Counted from the stretch's first letter, positions 10,135 to 19,590 are shown. The stretch is DNA of 64,000 nt from Bdellovibrionales bacterium (GCA_016713885.1 JADJOF010000003.1:62001-126000); one strand, 5' to 3'. Translations and numbers: made by a program. Notes: generated by a model not told the origin, from the sequence alone.

Positions 10135-11042
10135 GCGGGCCCCATTTCTAAGCGTTTGAATACCGAGGGAGAAATACTTTTGAAATATGAGTTGCGAATG
10201 GCGCCGGCTTCACTCAAACCGAGGAAGAGCAGCCCGTCCGGGCGCACGACTTGCGCCATTTTTTCAGAAATCTTGTCAATTGTGGGGCGATCAAAATAGA
10301 TCATGACGTTTCGACAAAAGACGACGTCGAAGCGCTTTTCAAAGGGAAATGCCTCGACGAGATTGATTCTTGCGAACTGCACTCGGCTTCGAAGCTCGCG
10401 CTTCACTCTGTAGAAAGTTGTTTGTATTCCGGCGTGATTGGGGCCGACGGCGCTATCGAAGTATTTTTCGAGGAGACTCTGTGGAATACCTCGGCACTGA
10501 TCGGCTGGATAGATGGCTTTCCAGGCCTTTTCGAGGCAATCAGTGTCGATATCGCTGGCGAGAAACTTGATCGTGAGGCCAGTTGTCGCAGGTGACTCCA
10601 GAAGGGTCATGAGCAATGTCCACACTTCTTGGCCTGTGCTTGAGGCGGCACACCAGATTCGAAATTCTCCGACGGCCCGATGAGGGGATTGAATCAGAGT
10701 CGGAAGATTCTGTTTGAGAATGTCGAAATGCGATGGCTCGCGAAAGAACTGCGTCGTGTTGGTCGTGAGCGCAGAGATAAACTCCTGATGCTGCTCGGGA
10801 GTTTTTTCGAGAAAGCGTGCAAGGTCGGAATAGGTTGTAAGTCCGAGATCGTTCATCATGTAGGTGAGGCGCGTGGCGACCAGTGTGAGGTTCTTTGAAG
10901 TTGTGGGAAGGTGGATGCCAGCGAGTTTTCCAGCAAGAGCAGAGATTCGCACAAAGCCAGTTTGATCGTTCTGCAGGCGATGCAGGAGATCATCTTCAGC
11001 GAAGGCGTTGGAGTTAAGGCGCGAGCGACTTGCGGTATTCAA
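10131..11042 (-). CDS. cheR: CheR chemoreceptor methyltransferase
   Basis: S-adenosylmethionine-dependent O-methyltransferase that methylates receptor glutamates. The helical N-terminal domain ends in TTNTTQFFREPSHFDIL, the CheR signature. The SAM-binding domain follows with RIWCAASSTGQEVWTL, FLASDIDTDCLEKA and FDVVFCRNVMIYFD. 303 aa, close to the usual 270-290. Translation starts at a TTG directly after the MCP stop codon, so it depends on coupling to the MCP. No TPR extension is present. Confidence 0.95.
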   Translation of the reverse strand: MNTASRSRLNSNAFAEDDLLHRLQNDQTGFVRISALAGKLAGIHLPTTSKNLTLVATRLTYMMNDLGLTTYSDLARFLEKTPEQHQEFISALTTNTTQFFREPSHFDILKQNLPTLIQSPHRAVGEFRIWCAASSTGQEVWTLLMTLLESPATTGLTIKFLASDIDTDCLEKAWKAIYPADQCRGIPQSLLEKYFDSAVGPNHAGIQTTFYRVKRELRSRVQFARINLVEAFPFEKRFDVVFCRNVMIYFDRPTIDKISEKMAQVVRPDGLLFLGLSEAGAIRNSYFKSISPSVFKRLEMGPA

Positions 11043-12287
11043 TTAAAAGCCCTTTGTGTTGCCAAAATTTGGAGTTTCTTCGTCATCAAAGGGGATGATG
11101 CTGGCCGCGGTACTTGGGGCCTTGCTCGGAGTCGTCGAAGGTGTTCGAGTTGAGGTTGGCTGTGTTTTTTTTGCGGCTTCCGGGGTCGAAGTTTTACGCG
11201 CAAGTGGTACGACTTTCGCTAGTGGTGCGACTTTCGCTTTGGAATGTGAATTTGAATGTGTATGTGCTTTTACTGAACTTGGAATGCCAGGTGATGGTGA
11301 TGGGCGAAGCGGTGCCTTCTCTTTAATCTCGATTGGCGCCGCGGTTTCGCTCGTCATAGCGATCAAATGATCGGCCTGACCAATAAGCTGAGTCGATGCG
11401 GCCGCATTTTGTTGAGTTGCTGAATCGATCTGGCTCATCGCCTTTGATATCTGTTGAATGCCTGATGCTTGTTCGGTTGATGCCGTTGCGATCTCGGTGT
11501 TGAGGTCGTTGACTTTGCGGATCGAATTTGAAATTCCGGAAAGGTTTTTCGCCGTTGTATCGGCGGCCGTTACACCTTCGTGGACGACCGCGACTGACGC
11601 CTGGATGAGGCTTCCGATATCTTTCGCCGCGACTGCTGACCGCTGTGCAAGATTGCGAACCGCTTCGGCGACAACCGCAAACCCCTTCCCCTGCTCTCCG
11701 GCTCGAGCGGCCTCGACTGCAGCATTGAGTGCAAGTAGATTTGTTTGGAAGGCCAAGTCGTCGATCGTTTTGATGATTGCTTCAATCTCGCTTGAGCTCT
11801 TTGCCACTTTTGCCATGACGTCGAGGAGTCGCGCCGTTTCTTTTTCTCCGCTCTCGACGGAAAGGGTAGCGGCCCGGGCCAAGCTTTCGGCCTGGCGCGC
11901 GTTTTCGGAATTCATCTGCACCATGCTGGAGAGTTCTTCGAGTGAGGCCACCGTTTCTTCCAGAGATGCGGCCGTTGCTGTCGTTCCTGACGACATCATT
12001 TCGATTGTTCCTTTGAGTTCTGAAGTCGCATCTTGAAGGCGACCACCGAGCTGGTTTTGCTCGAGATGAAGGCGGTGGAGACGCGCAATAAACTTATTTG
12101 ATACAACAAAAGCCAGAACGGCTGAGAGTAGCGTTAGCCCGACCGTCAGCGAGAGGGCCAAGGCACTGCGATCGTGACTGAAGGCGAAGAACGTGATCGG
12201 CCACGCGATAAGCGGGGCAAACATGGTGGCTCGCAAAAGGAACGCAGAGAGAGTTGATGCTTCATGACTACGAAGAGATGGCCGCAC
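11043..12287 (-). CDS. Methyl-accepting chemotaxis protein without periplasmic sensor
   Basis: First gene of the minus-strand chemosensory operon, 414 aa. Two close membrane segments (residues about 16-33 and 43-65) with only a short loop, so no extracytoplasmic ligand domain. The signalling hairpin contains the conserved tip (FQTNLLALNAAVEAARAGEQ, FAVVAEAVRNLAQRSA). The C-terminal about 90 residues are low complexity (Ser, Thr, Lys, Pro) and there is no CheR/CheB-docking pentapeptide. It shares the hairpin with the divergent MCP. A membrane or cytoplasmic signal is likely, as inference. Confidence 0.92.
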   Translation of the reverse strand: MRPSLRSHEASTLSAFLLRATMFAPLIAWPITFFAFSHDRSALALSLTVGLTLLSAVLAFVVSNKFIARLHRLHLEQNQLGGRLQDATSELKGTIEMMSSGTTATAASLEETVASLEELSSMVQMNSENARQAESLARAATLSVESGEKETARLLDVMAKVAKSSSEIEAIIKTIDDLAFQTNLLALNAAVEAARAGEQGKGFAVVAEAVRNLAQRSAVAAKDIGSLIQASVAVVHEGVTAADTTAKNLSGISNSIRKVNDLNTEIATASTEQASGIQQISKAMSQIDSATQQNAAASTQLIGQADHLIAMTSETAAPIEIKEKAPLRPSPSPGIPSSVKAHTHSNSHSKAKVAPLAKVVPLARKTSTPEAAKKTQPTSTRTPSTTPSKAPSTAASIIPFDDEETPNFGNTKGF

Positions 12288-12512
12288 AGAGACCTCCGAA
12301 GGTTCCTCCCTTTATCGGTCTGTTCTGCGGAATTTCTAAAGAATTCATCGTCATTTCATAATGAGATAATCTGAAATGAGACGTTCCGACGAAAGTCGGG
12401 ACGAAAAAGCTCAAACCGTTGTGAAGACTTGATGATGTTCAGGTGGTCCTCTTGATGAATGGTTCCAATCTTCCGATGGGATAGGCGGACTCCTGTCAAT
12501 AGGCGGTTAGCG

Positions 12513-14447
12513 ATGACTCTGCGATTCAAGATTCTTCTCATGATGGTTGGCACAACAGTCAGTTTGTCTTTGGCTGCCGGTGTGCTGTTTTACTTCGGCC
12601 TCGAAAAACAGAGGGATTCTGTTCGGGAGCAGTTTCATTCCTATGAGACGCAGCTTTCAGAGGCCATCGGCGCGCAGTTTTTTGAGAGATACGGCGATAT
12701 TCAGGCGTTTGCGGTGAACGATGTCGTTCGATCGGGGACGCCCGGGCAATTGACAGCAAAGTTCAATCAGTATGTCGGTCTGTATAAGATCTATGACCTT
12801 GTTGGTTACTACGACCTCAATGGTCGATTGATTGCAAGTTCAAATGTCGACCCGGATGGGCGAGAGCTGAAAAACCTGGAGACTTTGGCACGAACCAATG
12901 TAGCGGAAGAGCCTTGGTTTATCGCCACAGTGAATGGACGATTTACTGAGGATGTAAAGAAGGGTCTGACTGGTACCTATGTCTCGGACCCCTTCGTTTT
13001 CAAGCCTTTGTCTGAGGCGTATGGCGGTGCGCGCTGGGCGAACGTATTTGCAACGCGAGTTACAGATAGCGGGGGTAAGCCAATCGGCGTTCTTGTCAAC
13101 TTTGCAAACTTCGTCTGGGTTGAAGGTGAGGTGGCGACACTTTATCGAATCTTAAAAGGAAAAGGGTATGCGGAAAGTGAAGTTCAGATTCTTGATCGCG
13201 AGGGACGGATTCTTGTCGACTATGATCCGATTGGCGAAGGCGGAAACACGGAGGTCTCTCACAACTTTAAGACCCTTGGGATTTTGAATTTGAAAGAGCG
13301 CGGTGTTGAGTCCGCGAAGCTCGCTGTTGAAGGTCGATCAGGCGTCATCGAGGCACGACATGCGCGGAAAAACATTGTGCAGATCAACGCCTACGGTCGT
13401 GTTGAGTCTCAGAAGTTTCTCGATAGTATGGCTTGGTCGATTTTGGTTCGAAATGAACCCAAAGAGGTTTTTGCGGCCTTAAATCAGTCGGCCATACAGT
13501 TTGGATTGGCGATGCTTGTCGGAACAGCACTTGCGGTCCTAGTTGCATTTTTCATGTCCAGTCAGATTGCATCACAAGTAGCGCGGGTTTCGAATGGTCT
13601 TCTGCAGTCGAGTTCGCGAACGGCTGCGGCTTCTGAGCAGTTAACGGCGATGGGCGATGCAGTTGCAGAAATCTCGACACATTCGGCAGCGTCGATTGAA
13701 GAAACTGCAGCGTCGATCGAGGAGCTGTCGTCAACGACGGCGATTGCGGCAGACAATGCCAATCGAGCTCTCGAGCTTGTAAAGACCGCGCGTGAAGCAG
13801 CCGAGAACGGACGTCAGGAAGTTGTCGGTTTAACAGAGGCAATGCGACTGATTGCGCAGAGCTCATCGCGAGTTCAAGAGATCATTTCGGTGATTGATGA
13901 TCTCGCCTTTCAAACAAATCTGCTTGCCCTCAATGCGGCGATTGAAGCGGCTCGTGCTGGAGAGCAAGGCAAGGGATTTGCGGTTGTTGCCGAAGCGGTT
14001 CGCAATCTCGCGCAGCGCTCGAGTACGTCGGCGCAAGAAATTGCGACCCTCATCTCAGAATCAAGTCGACGTATTACGGACGGTGTTGAGCGCGTGAACA
14101 AGAATGGCGATGCGTTTGTACGAATAGAGAAGCTTGTCAACGAAGTGTCGACGGTATCTGAGGGCGTGGCTTCGGCGTCGCGCGAACAGGCTTCTGGTCT
14201 TCAGCAGATATCAAAGGCGGTTCAACAGCTTGATGCGGCGACTCAGCAGAATGCGGCCTCAAGCGAAGAGCTCTCCGCAAGTGCGCGCCACGTTCAAGAC
14301 GAGTCTGCGGAACTTCGTGGACTTGCCGATGCGTTGGCCTTGATTGTTGGCGCGGAGAAGACAGACGGGGCGAAGAGCGGCGTATTGCGTCGCTTGGTTG
14401 GACGTGCGGTCGAAGATTCGGCGCACGACGGTCGGAAGGTGGCCTAA
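12513..14447 (+). CDS. Methyl-accepting chemotaxis protein with periplasmic cache-like sensor
   Basis: Transmembrane chemoreceptor, about 644 aa. TM1 (ILLMMVGTTVSLSLAAGVLF), a periplasmic region of about 290 residues with double-cache-like features (YYDLNGRLIASSNVDPDGR, ILDREGRILVDYDPIG), TM2 (FGLAMLVGTALAVLVAFFMS) and a cytoplasmic signalling domain with the tip FQTNLLALNAAIEAARAGEQ. I chose ATG 12513 because an AGGCGG lies just upstream and the cytoplasmic N-tail is then short. The frame opens earlier, at 12459. It is divergent from the other MCP across 225 bp that must hold both promoters, and is followed with 1-nt overlap by a porin gene, suggesting that sensing and uptake of the same solute are linked. 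Confidence 0.92.
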   Translation: MTLRFKILLMMVGTTVSLSLAAGVLFYFGLEKQRDSVREQFHSYETQLSEAIGAQFFERYGDIQAFAVNDVVRSGTPGQLTAKFNQYVGLYKIYDLVGYYDLNGRLIASSNVDPDGRELKNLETLARTNVAEEPWFIATVNGRFTEDVKKGLTGTYVSDPFVFKPLSEAYGGARWANVFATRVTDSGGKPIGVLVNFANFVWVEGEVATLYRILKGKGYAESEVQILDREGRILVDYDPIGEGGNTEVSHNFKTLGILNLKERGVESAKLAVEGRSGVIEARHARKNIVQINAYGRVESQKFLDSMAWSILVRNEPKEVFAALNQSAIQFGLAMLVGTALAVLVAFFMSSQIASQVARVSNGLLQSSSRTAAASEQLTAMGDAVAEISTHSAASIEETAASIEELSSTTAIAADNANRALELVKTAREAAENGRQEVVGLTEAMRLIAQSSSRVQEIISVIDDLAFQTNLLALNAAIEAARAGEQGKGFAVVAEAVRNLAQRSSTSAQEIATLISESSRRITDGVERVNKNGDAFVRIEKLVNEVSTVSEGVASASREQASGLQQISKAVQQLDAATQQNAASSEELSASARHVQDESAELRGLADALALIVGAEKTDGAKSGVLRRLVGRAVEDSAHDGRKVA

Positions 14448-15616
14448 TGCGTTCCTCGAAAGAACCTATTTTTAAGGTTGTGGTCTTGCTATTCGTGCTC
14501 CTGTCCCATTCGGCTTGGGCGGAGTCGCCGCGTGAGCCAGCCTCTGTCGTTCCGGTTGCTGCTGAAGGTGCTCGAGTGGTGCCTGCTGCGGTTTCAGATG
14601 CAACAAAGTACGAGTTCCAAACTTACTTTGATTTTGGAAGCCAATGGGATTCGGCCGGAGGCACCTCGATAGGCGCGCGGTCATTTGGAGCCAAACCCGG
14701 ATTTATGCTGTTGAACGCGGCAGAACTCTCCGTTAAGGCGACACGTGGGCCGCTCAGTGCGCGTGTGGATTTGGCGGCTGGAGAAAACGTCGATGTGTTG
14801 ACGCCGTTTGTGGCGAGTCAAAACGAGAACCTCCGCTATCTCACGCAAGCGTATTTGAGCTATTCAATTGATGAAATGCCCGGTTGGTCGGTGAATGCCG
14901 GAAAGATGTATACCCACATGGGGTATGAGCTGACGCGTTCAAAAGACAATTGGATCTATACGCGCGGACTTTTGTTTTCATATGGAATTCCGTTTTGGCA
15001 TCAGGGAGCGTCGCTGACGGGGCCGATTGTCGACGGCGCATTGAGTGGCGGGTTGTTTGTCTACAATGGTTGGGATGGTCGGACGTCTGCTGATCAGAAT
15101 CGCTCGGTGACGGTCGGCGCAAACTTGGCGTTAACGAGCTCTCCGACGACGGTGTTGACCTACAACTACATCGGCGGGCCAGAGCAGGCGGATCCATCGA
15201 GTCGTCGCGACGTGCATGAATTGATCGCGGGTTACAATGGGTCTGATTTTGGATTGATCCTGGATGCGATCGCAGGGCAAGAAATGGGATCAACGGTCGC
15301 GGGTAAGTGGCAGGCCTATTCCTTGTATTCGAAGGTCGCATTGTCAGAGAGAACGCGCCTTGTCGGTCGCTACGAGATTTTCGATGACCGAGATTCAGGT
15401 TTTGCTGTTGCCGGAGCTTTGAGCGCCTCTGGTGCGTCACGCCAGTATCAGTCGGCAACGCTTGGACTCAATCGCGATCTTTCGGGCGGATTGGAGCTCC
15501 GTTTTGAGTTTCGGCAGGATAGCGCCGATCAGGCGACGACTCTTTTTAAAGATTCGTCAGGAGCCAGCACTTCGCACCAAGAGACGTTCAGTCTGGGGCT
15601 GTTGTTTTCGCTGTAG
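14447..15616 (+). CDS. Outer-membrane beta-barrel porin-like protein
   Basis: 389 aa with a signal peptide (VVVLLFVLLSHSAWAES) and a C-terminal barrel signature ending in Leu after SLGLLFSL. Alternating hydrophobic strands run throughout (YEFQTYFDFGSQWDS, AELSVKATRGPLSARVDLA, LTYNYIGGPEQ), and the closing region (LELRFEFRQDSAD) is typical of the OmpL-like beta-barrel porin-2 family. The ATG overlaps the stop of the upstream MCP by one base, so the two are almost certainly one operon. Substrate unknown. Confidence 0.8.
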   Translation: MRSSKEPIFKVVVLLFVLLSHSAWAESPREPASVVPVAAEGARVVPAAVSDATKYEFQTYFDFGSQWDSAGGTSIGARSFGAKPGFMLLNAAELSVKATRGPLSARVDLAAGENVDVLTPFVASQNENLRYLTQAYLSYSIDEMPGWSVNAGKMYTHMGYELTRSKDNWIYTRGLLFSYGIPFWHQGASLTGPIVDGALSGGLFVYNGWDGRTSADQNRSVTVGANLALTSSPTTVLTYNYIGGPEQADPSSRRDVHELIAGYNGSDFGLILDAIAGQEMGSTVAGKWQAYSLYSKVALSERTRLVGRYEIFDDRDSGFAVAGALSASGASRQYQSATLGLNRDLSGGLELRFEFRQDSADQATTLFKDSSGASTSHQETFSLGLLFSL

Positions 15617-15711
15617 TCGCATAAATGATGCGCCGCTATACTGGCGGCGCTCCCTGTTACACGATACGAAAAGCATTGCTCTCAAAGCACAGTCGGTTTC
15701 TTCTTGCCGCT

Positions 15712-16284
15712 ATGTCTCGAGTACCTGGAAAGAAGTCGCGTTCGTCGTCATCCAAAAAGAAGAAAATCGCTTCAGCAAAGACAGGCTTGGGGTTTCCAAA
15801 GCTGAAGGACGTCTTGTTTAAACCCGAGCGTCTCAAATATGTTCGCAAAATTGTCCGCTCGGAGAGCTGCGTGTTTTGCGATGCCATGCGTGCTGGAGCA
15901 CAAGTGGAGTCACTGCTTCTTGGTGTGCATGGTGAGGCGATGGCGATCTTGAACAAGTATCCATATAACAACGGACACCTCTTGATTTTGCCGACCCGGC
16001 ACGTTGGCGATTTCGGTGAGCTCACGCGCACTGAGCTGGCGGATACGCAGTGGCTCCTGCAGAAGGCTTATCGTGTGCTCACTGAGGTCTACGCACCCAG
16101 CGGATTTAATGTCGGACTGAATCTCGGAGCGGCGGCAGGTGCCGGTCTTCCGGAGCATTTGCACTGGCACTTGATTCCGCGTTGGTCGGGCGACACGAAT
16201 TTTTTTCCGCTGATTGCCGAGACCAAGGTCGTAGTGGAAACTATCGAAGATACCTTTGAGCGGCTTCGGCCGCATTTTGCGTGA
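15712..16284 (+). CDS. HIT-family hydrolase/transferase
   Basis: Histidine-triad nucleotide-binding protein with the full triad in PEHLHWHLIPRW and the upstream C-x-x-C (SCVFCDAM). The domain occupies the C-terminal 150 residues and matches Ap4A-hydrolase/phosphorylase-like HIT proteins (AILNKYPYNNGHLLILPTRH). The first about 25 residues are a Lys/Ser-rich tail. I set the start at ATG 15712; the frame also opens at ATG 15625, which would add an unlikely hydrophobic stretch. Neither start has a clear ribosome site. Exact nucleotide substrate not predictable. Confidence 0.88.
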   Translation: MSRVPGKKSRSSSSKKKKIASAKTGLGFPKLKDVLFKPERLKYVRKIVRSESCVFCDAMRAGAQVESLLLGVHGEAMAILNKYPYNNGHLLILPTRHVGDFGELTRTELADTQWLLQKAYRVLTEVYAPSGFNVGLNLGAAAGAGLPEHLHWHLIPRWSGDTNFFPLIAETKVVVETIEDTFERLRPHFA

Positions 16285-16302
16285 CGCAGAGAGGCAGCTA
16301 AA

Positions 16303-16749
16303 ATGACCGGAAATGTTCACACGGTTCTGACTGAATTTGGCTTTGAGCTCGACCACCTGGGAGTGGCAGTGAACAGTCTTGAGCAGGGATTTCAGTTTTA
16401 TCGCGCTCTGGGCTTTACTGAGATGCCGGTTGAAGAGGTCCCGACTGAAAAAGTGAAAGTCGGTTTTCTCAATCTTGGCAACCAGGCCTCGATTGAGCTC
16501 TTAGAAGGTACTGATCCCGAGAGTCCGATTAAAAAGTTCATTGAGAAGAAGGGCCCGGGCATTCACCATATTTGTCTGAGGGTGAAGGGACTTGATCGCG
16601 TGGTTGAGCGTCTTAAAAGCGAGGGTGTGAGGTTGATCAACGAAACACCGCGCCCGGGCGCTCACGGCTGTCGAGTTGTTTTTATTCATCCGGCTTCAAC
16701 GGGCGGCGTCTTGATGGAGCTTTCTGAGCCAGGCCTTCACGGGGCGTAG
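16303..16749 (+). CDS. mce: Methylmalonyl-CoA epimerase
   Basis: Vicinal-oxygen-chelate enzyme of 148 aa that interconverts (R)- and (S)-methylmalonyl-CoA in propionate or odd-chain fatty acid and branched amino acid breakdown. Two beta-alpha-beta-beta-beta modules are visible with the metal ligands His (FELDHLGVAV), Gln (GNQASIELLEG), His (GIHHICLRV) and Glu (GGVLMELSEP). GVRLINETPRPGAHG and VFIHPAST are typical of the family. No methylmalonyl-CoA mutase gene lies nearby. It sits tightly between the HIT and rhomboid genes (18-19 nt gaps), so the three are likely co-transcribed. Confidence 0.9.
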   Translation: MTGNVHTVLTEFGFELDHLGVAVNSLEQGFQFYRALGFTEMPVEEVPTEKVKVGFLNLGNQASIELLEGTDPESPIKKFIEKKGPGIHHICLRVKGLDRVVERLKSEGVRLINETPRPGAHGCRVVFIHPASTGGVLMELSEPGLHGA

Positions 16750-16768
16750 AGGAAGTAGGGAACGAGAC

Positions 16769-17596
16769 ATGGGAAAGCGCGGTTCAGGACCGGGAATGCA
16801 ATTGAACTCGCTGGTGCCCGTCACTCCGGTAGTGACGGCGCTGATCATCGTTTGCGTTGTGGTTTGGCTGGGACTTCAGGTCATTCTTGAGAAGTATATT
16901 TTGAGTCAGCCGCACGTGACCTTTGGGCTTGGACTGGTGCCGCTGTCAGTGATCGACAAGTTTTTCGTGTGGCAGCTTTTCACCTATCAGTTCCTGCACT
17001 CGTTCAATATCTTTCACATTGTTTTTAATATGCTGCTCCTTTGGTGGCTAGGATCAGAGCTCGAGAGTCGCTGGGGTTCAAAGCTGTTTTTGGCGTACTA
17101 CTTGTTCTCGGGTTTTGGCGCAGGCGTGATTTACGTCGCAGTGATGGCGACGCACGGGTGGATCACCGGCACTTTCACGGGCTGGACGACGCCCGTGGTT
17201 GGTGCTTCCGGTGCGATTTTTGGTTTGATGCTCGCCTACGGAATGCTTTTTGGAGAACGCATCGTCTATTTCATGATGGTGTTCCCAATGCGAGCCAAGG
17301 TGTTTGTGGCAATTTTGGGCGGTGTTGAGGTGGCGACACTTCTCAATAGCGGTCTTGGCAACAGCCAGGAGGCCAACCTAGCGCATTTGGGTGGTTTGGC
17401 TTCGGGTTTTATCTTTCTCAAGGGCTACACCTGGTGGCAGCAGCGTCGTTGGCGCAAGCAGTCGAAGGTGCGTGGACGGGGTTTGAAGCTCGTGGTAAAC
17501 AATGAGGCTGATGGTAAAAATGAGCCGCCAGATGGTTCTGGCGGTGGGCCTGGTGGCGGATCCGGCGGTGGATCTGGACCGAAATATTGGAACTAG
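16769..17596 (+). CDS. Rhomboid-family intramembrane serine protease
   Basis: 275-residue polytopic membrane protein with about six transmembrane segments and the rhomboid catalytic dyad: Ser147 (VVGASGAIFG) and His206 (NLAHLGGLASG). An FHIVFNMLLLWWLGSELE-type segment with the conserved His/Asn and an E/R loop precede it. The C-terminal tail (about residues 245-275) is Gly-rich low complexity. Cleaves membrane-anchored substrates within the bilayer; substrate unknown. Confidence 0.92.
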   Translation: MGKRGSGPGMQLNSLVPVTPVVTALIIVCVVVWLGLQVILEKYILSQPHVTFGLGLVPLSVIDKFFVWQLFTYQFLHSFNIFHIVFNMLLLWWLGSELESRWGSKLFLAYYLFSGFGAGVIYVAVMATHGWITGTFTGWTTPVVGASGAIFGLMLAYGMLFGERIVYFMMVFPMRAKVFVAILGGVEVATLLNSGLGNSQEANLAHLGGLASGFIFLKGYTWWQQRRWRKQSKVRGRGLKLVVNNEADGKNEPPDGSGGGPGGGSGGGSGPKYWN

Positions 17597-17625
17597 CCAG
17601 GTTCTGGCCGAGACGAGAGGGTTGT

Positions 17626-17820
17626 ATGAAGTCAGGTGCAGTTGGATCGATGAAGTCGCTCGCAGGTGAAATCGAAAAACTCAAATTCGACAAACGCCTG
17701 ACCGAGCTCGAGATCAAACGCAAACGTATGACCAAAGAAGAGTTTAAAAAGCACGTCGATGCTCTTCCTGATCTTGCAGACAATGTCGCAAAAATGGATC
17801 TCGACGAAAAACTGAATTGA
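17626..17820 (+). CDS. Small coiled-coil protein of unknown function
   Basis: About 64 residues, strongly charged and predicted helical (AGEIEKLKFDKRLTELEIKR, MTKEEFKKHVDALPDLADN). I do not recognise a family. The frame opens upstream at 17587, but ATG 17626 avoids overlap with the rhomboid gene. Its TGA overlaps the TTG start of rnhA, so it is translationally coupled to RNase H. Confidence 0.6.
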   Translation: MKSGAVGSMKSLAGEIEKLKFDKRLTELEIKRKRMTKEEFKKHVDALPDLADNVAKMDLDEKLN

Positions 17821-18553
17821 TTTCGTCGTTCAAGCAAATCGTCATTTTCTGTGATGGCGCGTGTTCCGGTAATCCAGGACCTGGGGGCTGGGGCGGCGTC
17901 GTCTCATGGCCAGATGGCCACATTCAAGAGCTCGGCGGCGGTTCGCGCTCAACCACCAATAACCAAATGGAGTTAGTCGGAGCGATCGAATCTCTGCGCT
18001 TGGCGTTTTCGCGCGCAGGGGCGGGCGAGGATGTGCTTCTCTGTACTGATTCGACATATGTCATTCGCGGTATCACGCAGTGGATCTGGGGCTGGCAGAA
18101 ACGCGGCTGGACGACAGCCGAAGGCAAAGACGTTCTCAATAAAGATCTATGGATTGAGCTTCAGGGCGAAGTGCGGGGCGCAAGATTCAATGGCGCTACG
18201 TTCGTGGACACATTGGTGTGCCGGGTAACGAGCGGGTCGACGCGATTGCCGTGGATTATTCAAAGGGACGAAGGCCTGCGCTCTACGAAGGACCGCTTCT
18301 TCAGTACGGTGTGCCGATTCATGACTTGCCGCCTGAGGAGGCGCTTCCGGAGATGAAGCCGAAGCCCGAAAAGCGCGCAGTGTACTCGTACTTGAGCCTG
18401 TTGGGTTCGGTGCCGATGCGCCACAAGACGTGGCCGGAATGCGAGCGTCGAGTGAAGGGGCAGCCCGGAGCAAAATTCAAAAAAGCGCACTCAGTCGAAG
18501 AAGAGGCCGAGATCTTGCGCAGCTGGGGCGTTGATCCAAGTGCAGTGAAATAG
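17817..18553 (+). CDS. rnhA: Ribonuclease HI with C-terminal viroplasmin-like domain, one frameshift
   Basis: Degrades RNA in RNA-DNA hybrids. The N-terminal catalytic domain has Asp13 (FCDGACSGNPGPGGWG), Glu52 (NNQMELVGA), Asp78 (CTDSTYV) and, after correction, His132 and Asp142 (RGHIGVPGNERVDAIA). The frame breaks at the G4 run 18175-18178. Adding one G restores WRYVRGHIGVPGNERVD exactly. The last about 60 residues (SYLSLLG, HKTWPECERRVKGQPGAKFK, SVEEEAEILRSWG) resemble the viroplasmin/hybrid-binding domain that usually sits at the N-terminus of RNase H1. Starts at TTG within the stop of the upstream gene. Confidence 0.9.
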
Positions 18554-18567
18554 CGTCCGCGAGCCGA

Positions 18568-19590
18568 CTAGCGGCTTGCCGCGGTTTTTGTTTCGATTGC
18601 CAATGCGGCGCGAGCTGGAGCGCTGTCGTCGGCCTTCCAGGTTTCAGAAATGATTTTCCACTCACCACCGCGGTTGACGAGGTGAAGAGTTTTCTCTCCG
18701 ATATCGGACATCTTGTCAGACGAGTAGTTCTGCAAGAAGCGAACGACGGCGCGGCCGCGTTGTTCAAGTGCTAGCGGCTGCGAGAGGCGAACACTGATGG
18801 AGCTGTACTGTTTGTTCAAACGCGATTTGTACTGTGACCACTCGGCTTTATCCATGCCCATCGCCTTGAATTTTTCATCGTAGAAAGTCATATAGGCTTC
18901 GTGCGATTTGGACTCCCAAGTTTTGCGCCAGTTTTCGAGCCAAGCTTCAAGCTTGGCTTGTGCCGCTTCAGCCTCTGCCACTGGGCGGGTCTGAATTTTT
19001 TCCGAAATGACGATCGGTGTTTTGTTCAAACGGATGTACGGATCGAGTGTTTTGATGATGTCGTTTCGAACTACGACACAGCCGCGGCTACCGCGGGTGA
19101 GGGGGACTTCATCTGGCACCGAGTGCAGCCATATGCCTTTACCGGTTTTACCGTCAATTTCGTCAAAGTGGTTGGGGTAATCGGTGACGTAGGCGCGACT
19201 GCCGTAGAGTTTGAAATCAAGGCCCGGGCCTTCGAGTCGATCGAGAAGAAAGTAGATTCCCTCAGGAGTTTTGTGATCTCCTTCGGAGAGCTTGTCCCCA
19301 GTGTTTTTACCGAGGTCAGCCGGATATGAGGCAATGCGATTGAAGTGGCGGTGGCCGCTACCGTCGCTTTCACTTTTCCAAATTTCGAGAGTACGAGCGG
19401 ACTTATCAACGACGAAAACAAATGGCCCATAGTATTCGCCGCTCGTGGGAACGGAAACCAAATGGGCAGGTAGCGTCACAGTCGGTGCGGCTATTGTATC
19501 CGCGGCCGCTGCTTGTCGGGGCGCAGCGAGAGTCGCCAGCGCCGCAGTTGTCAGCACGGTGGAAGTCAAAAGGTAGATTAAATGTCTCAT
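18568..19590 (-). CDS. L,D-transpeptidase (YkuD) with C-terminal NTF2-like domain
   Basis: Periplasmic peptidoglycan cross-linking or lipoprotein-attaching enzyme. A signal peptide (HLIYLLTSTVLTTAALATLA) leads to a YkuD domain (VFVVDKSARTLEIWK, EGDHKTPEGIYFL) with the catalytic motif WLHSVPDEVPLTRGSRGCVV: His, then Ser-Arg-Gly-Cys. After a linker comes an about 110-residue domain (KTWESKSHEAYMTFYDEKF, GGEWKIISETW) typical of NTF2-like accessory domains attached to such enzymes. ATG 19590 chosen because it gives a clean signal peptide; the frame opens at 19629. Converges on rnhA with a 14-bp gap. Confidence 0.9.
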   Translation of the reverse strand: MRHLIYLLTSTVLTTAALATLAAPRQAAAADTIAAPTVTLPAHLVSVPTSGEYYGPFVFVVDKSARTLEIWKSESDGSGHRHFNRIASYPADLGKNTGDKLSEGDHKTPEGIYFLLDRLEGPGLDFKLYGSRAYVTDYPNHFDEIDGKTGKGIWLHSVPDEVPLTRGSRGCVVVRNDIIKTLDPYIRLNKTPIVISEKIQTRPVAEAEAAQAKLEAWLENWRKTWESKSHEAYMTFYDEKFKAMGMDKAEWSQYKSRLNKQYSSISVRLSQPLALEQRGRAVVRFLQNYSSDKMSDIGEKTLHLVNRGGEWKIISETWKADDSAPARAALAIETKTAASR

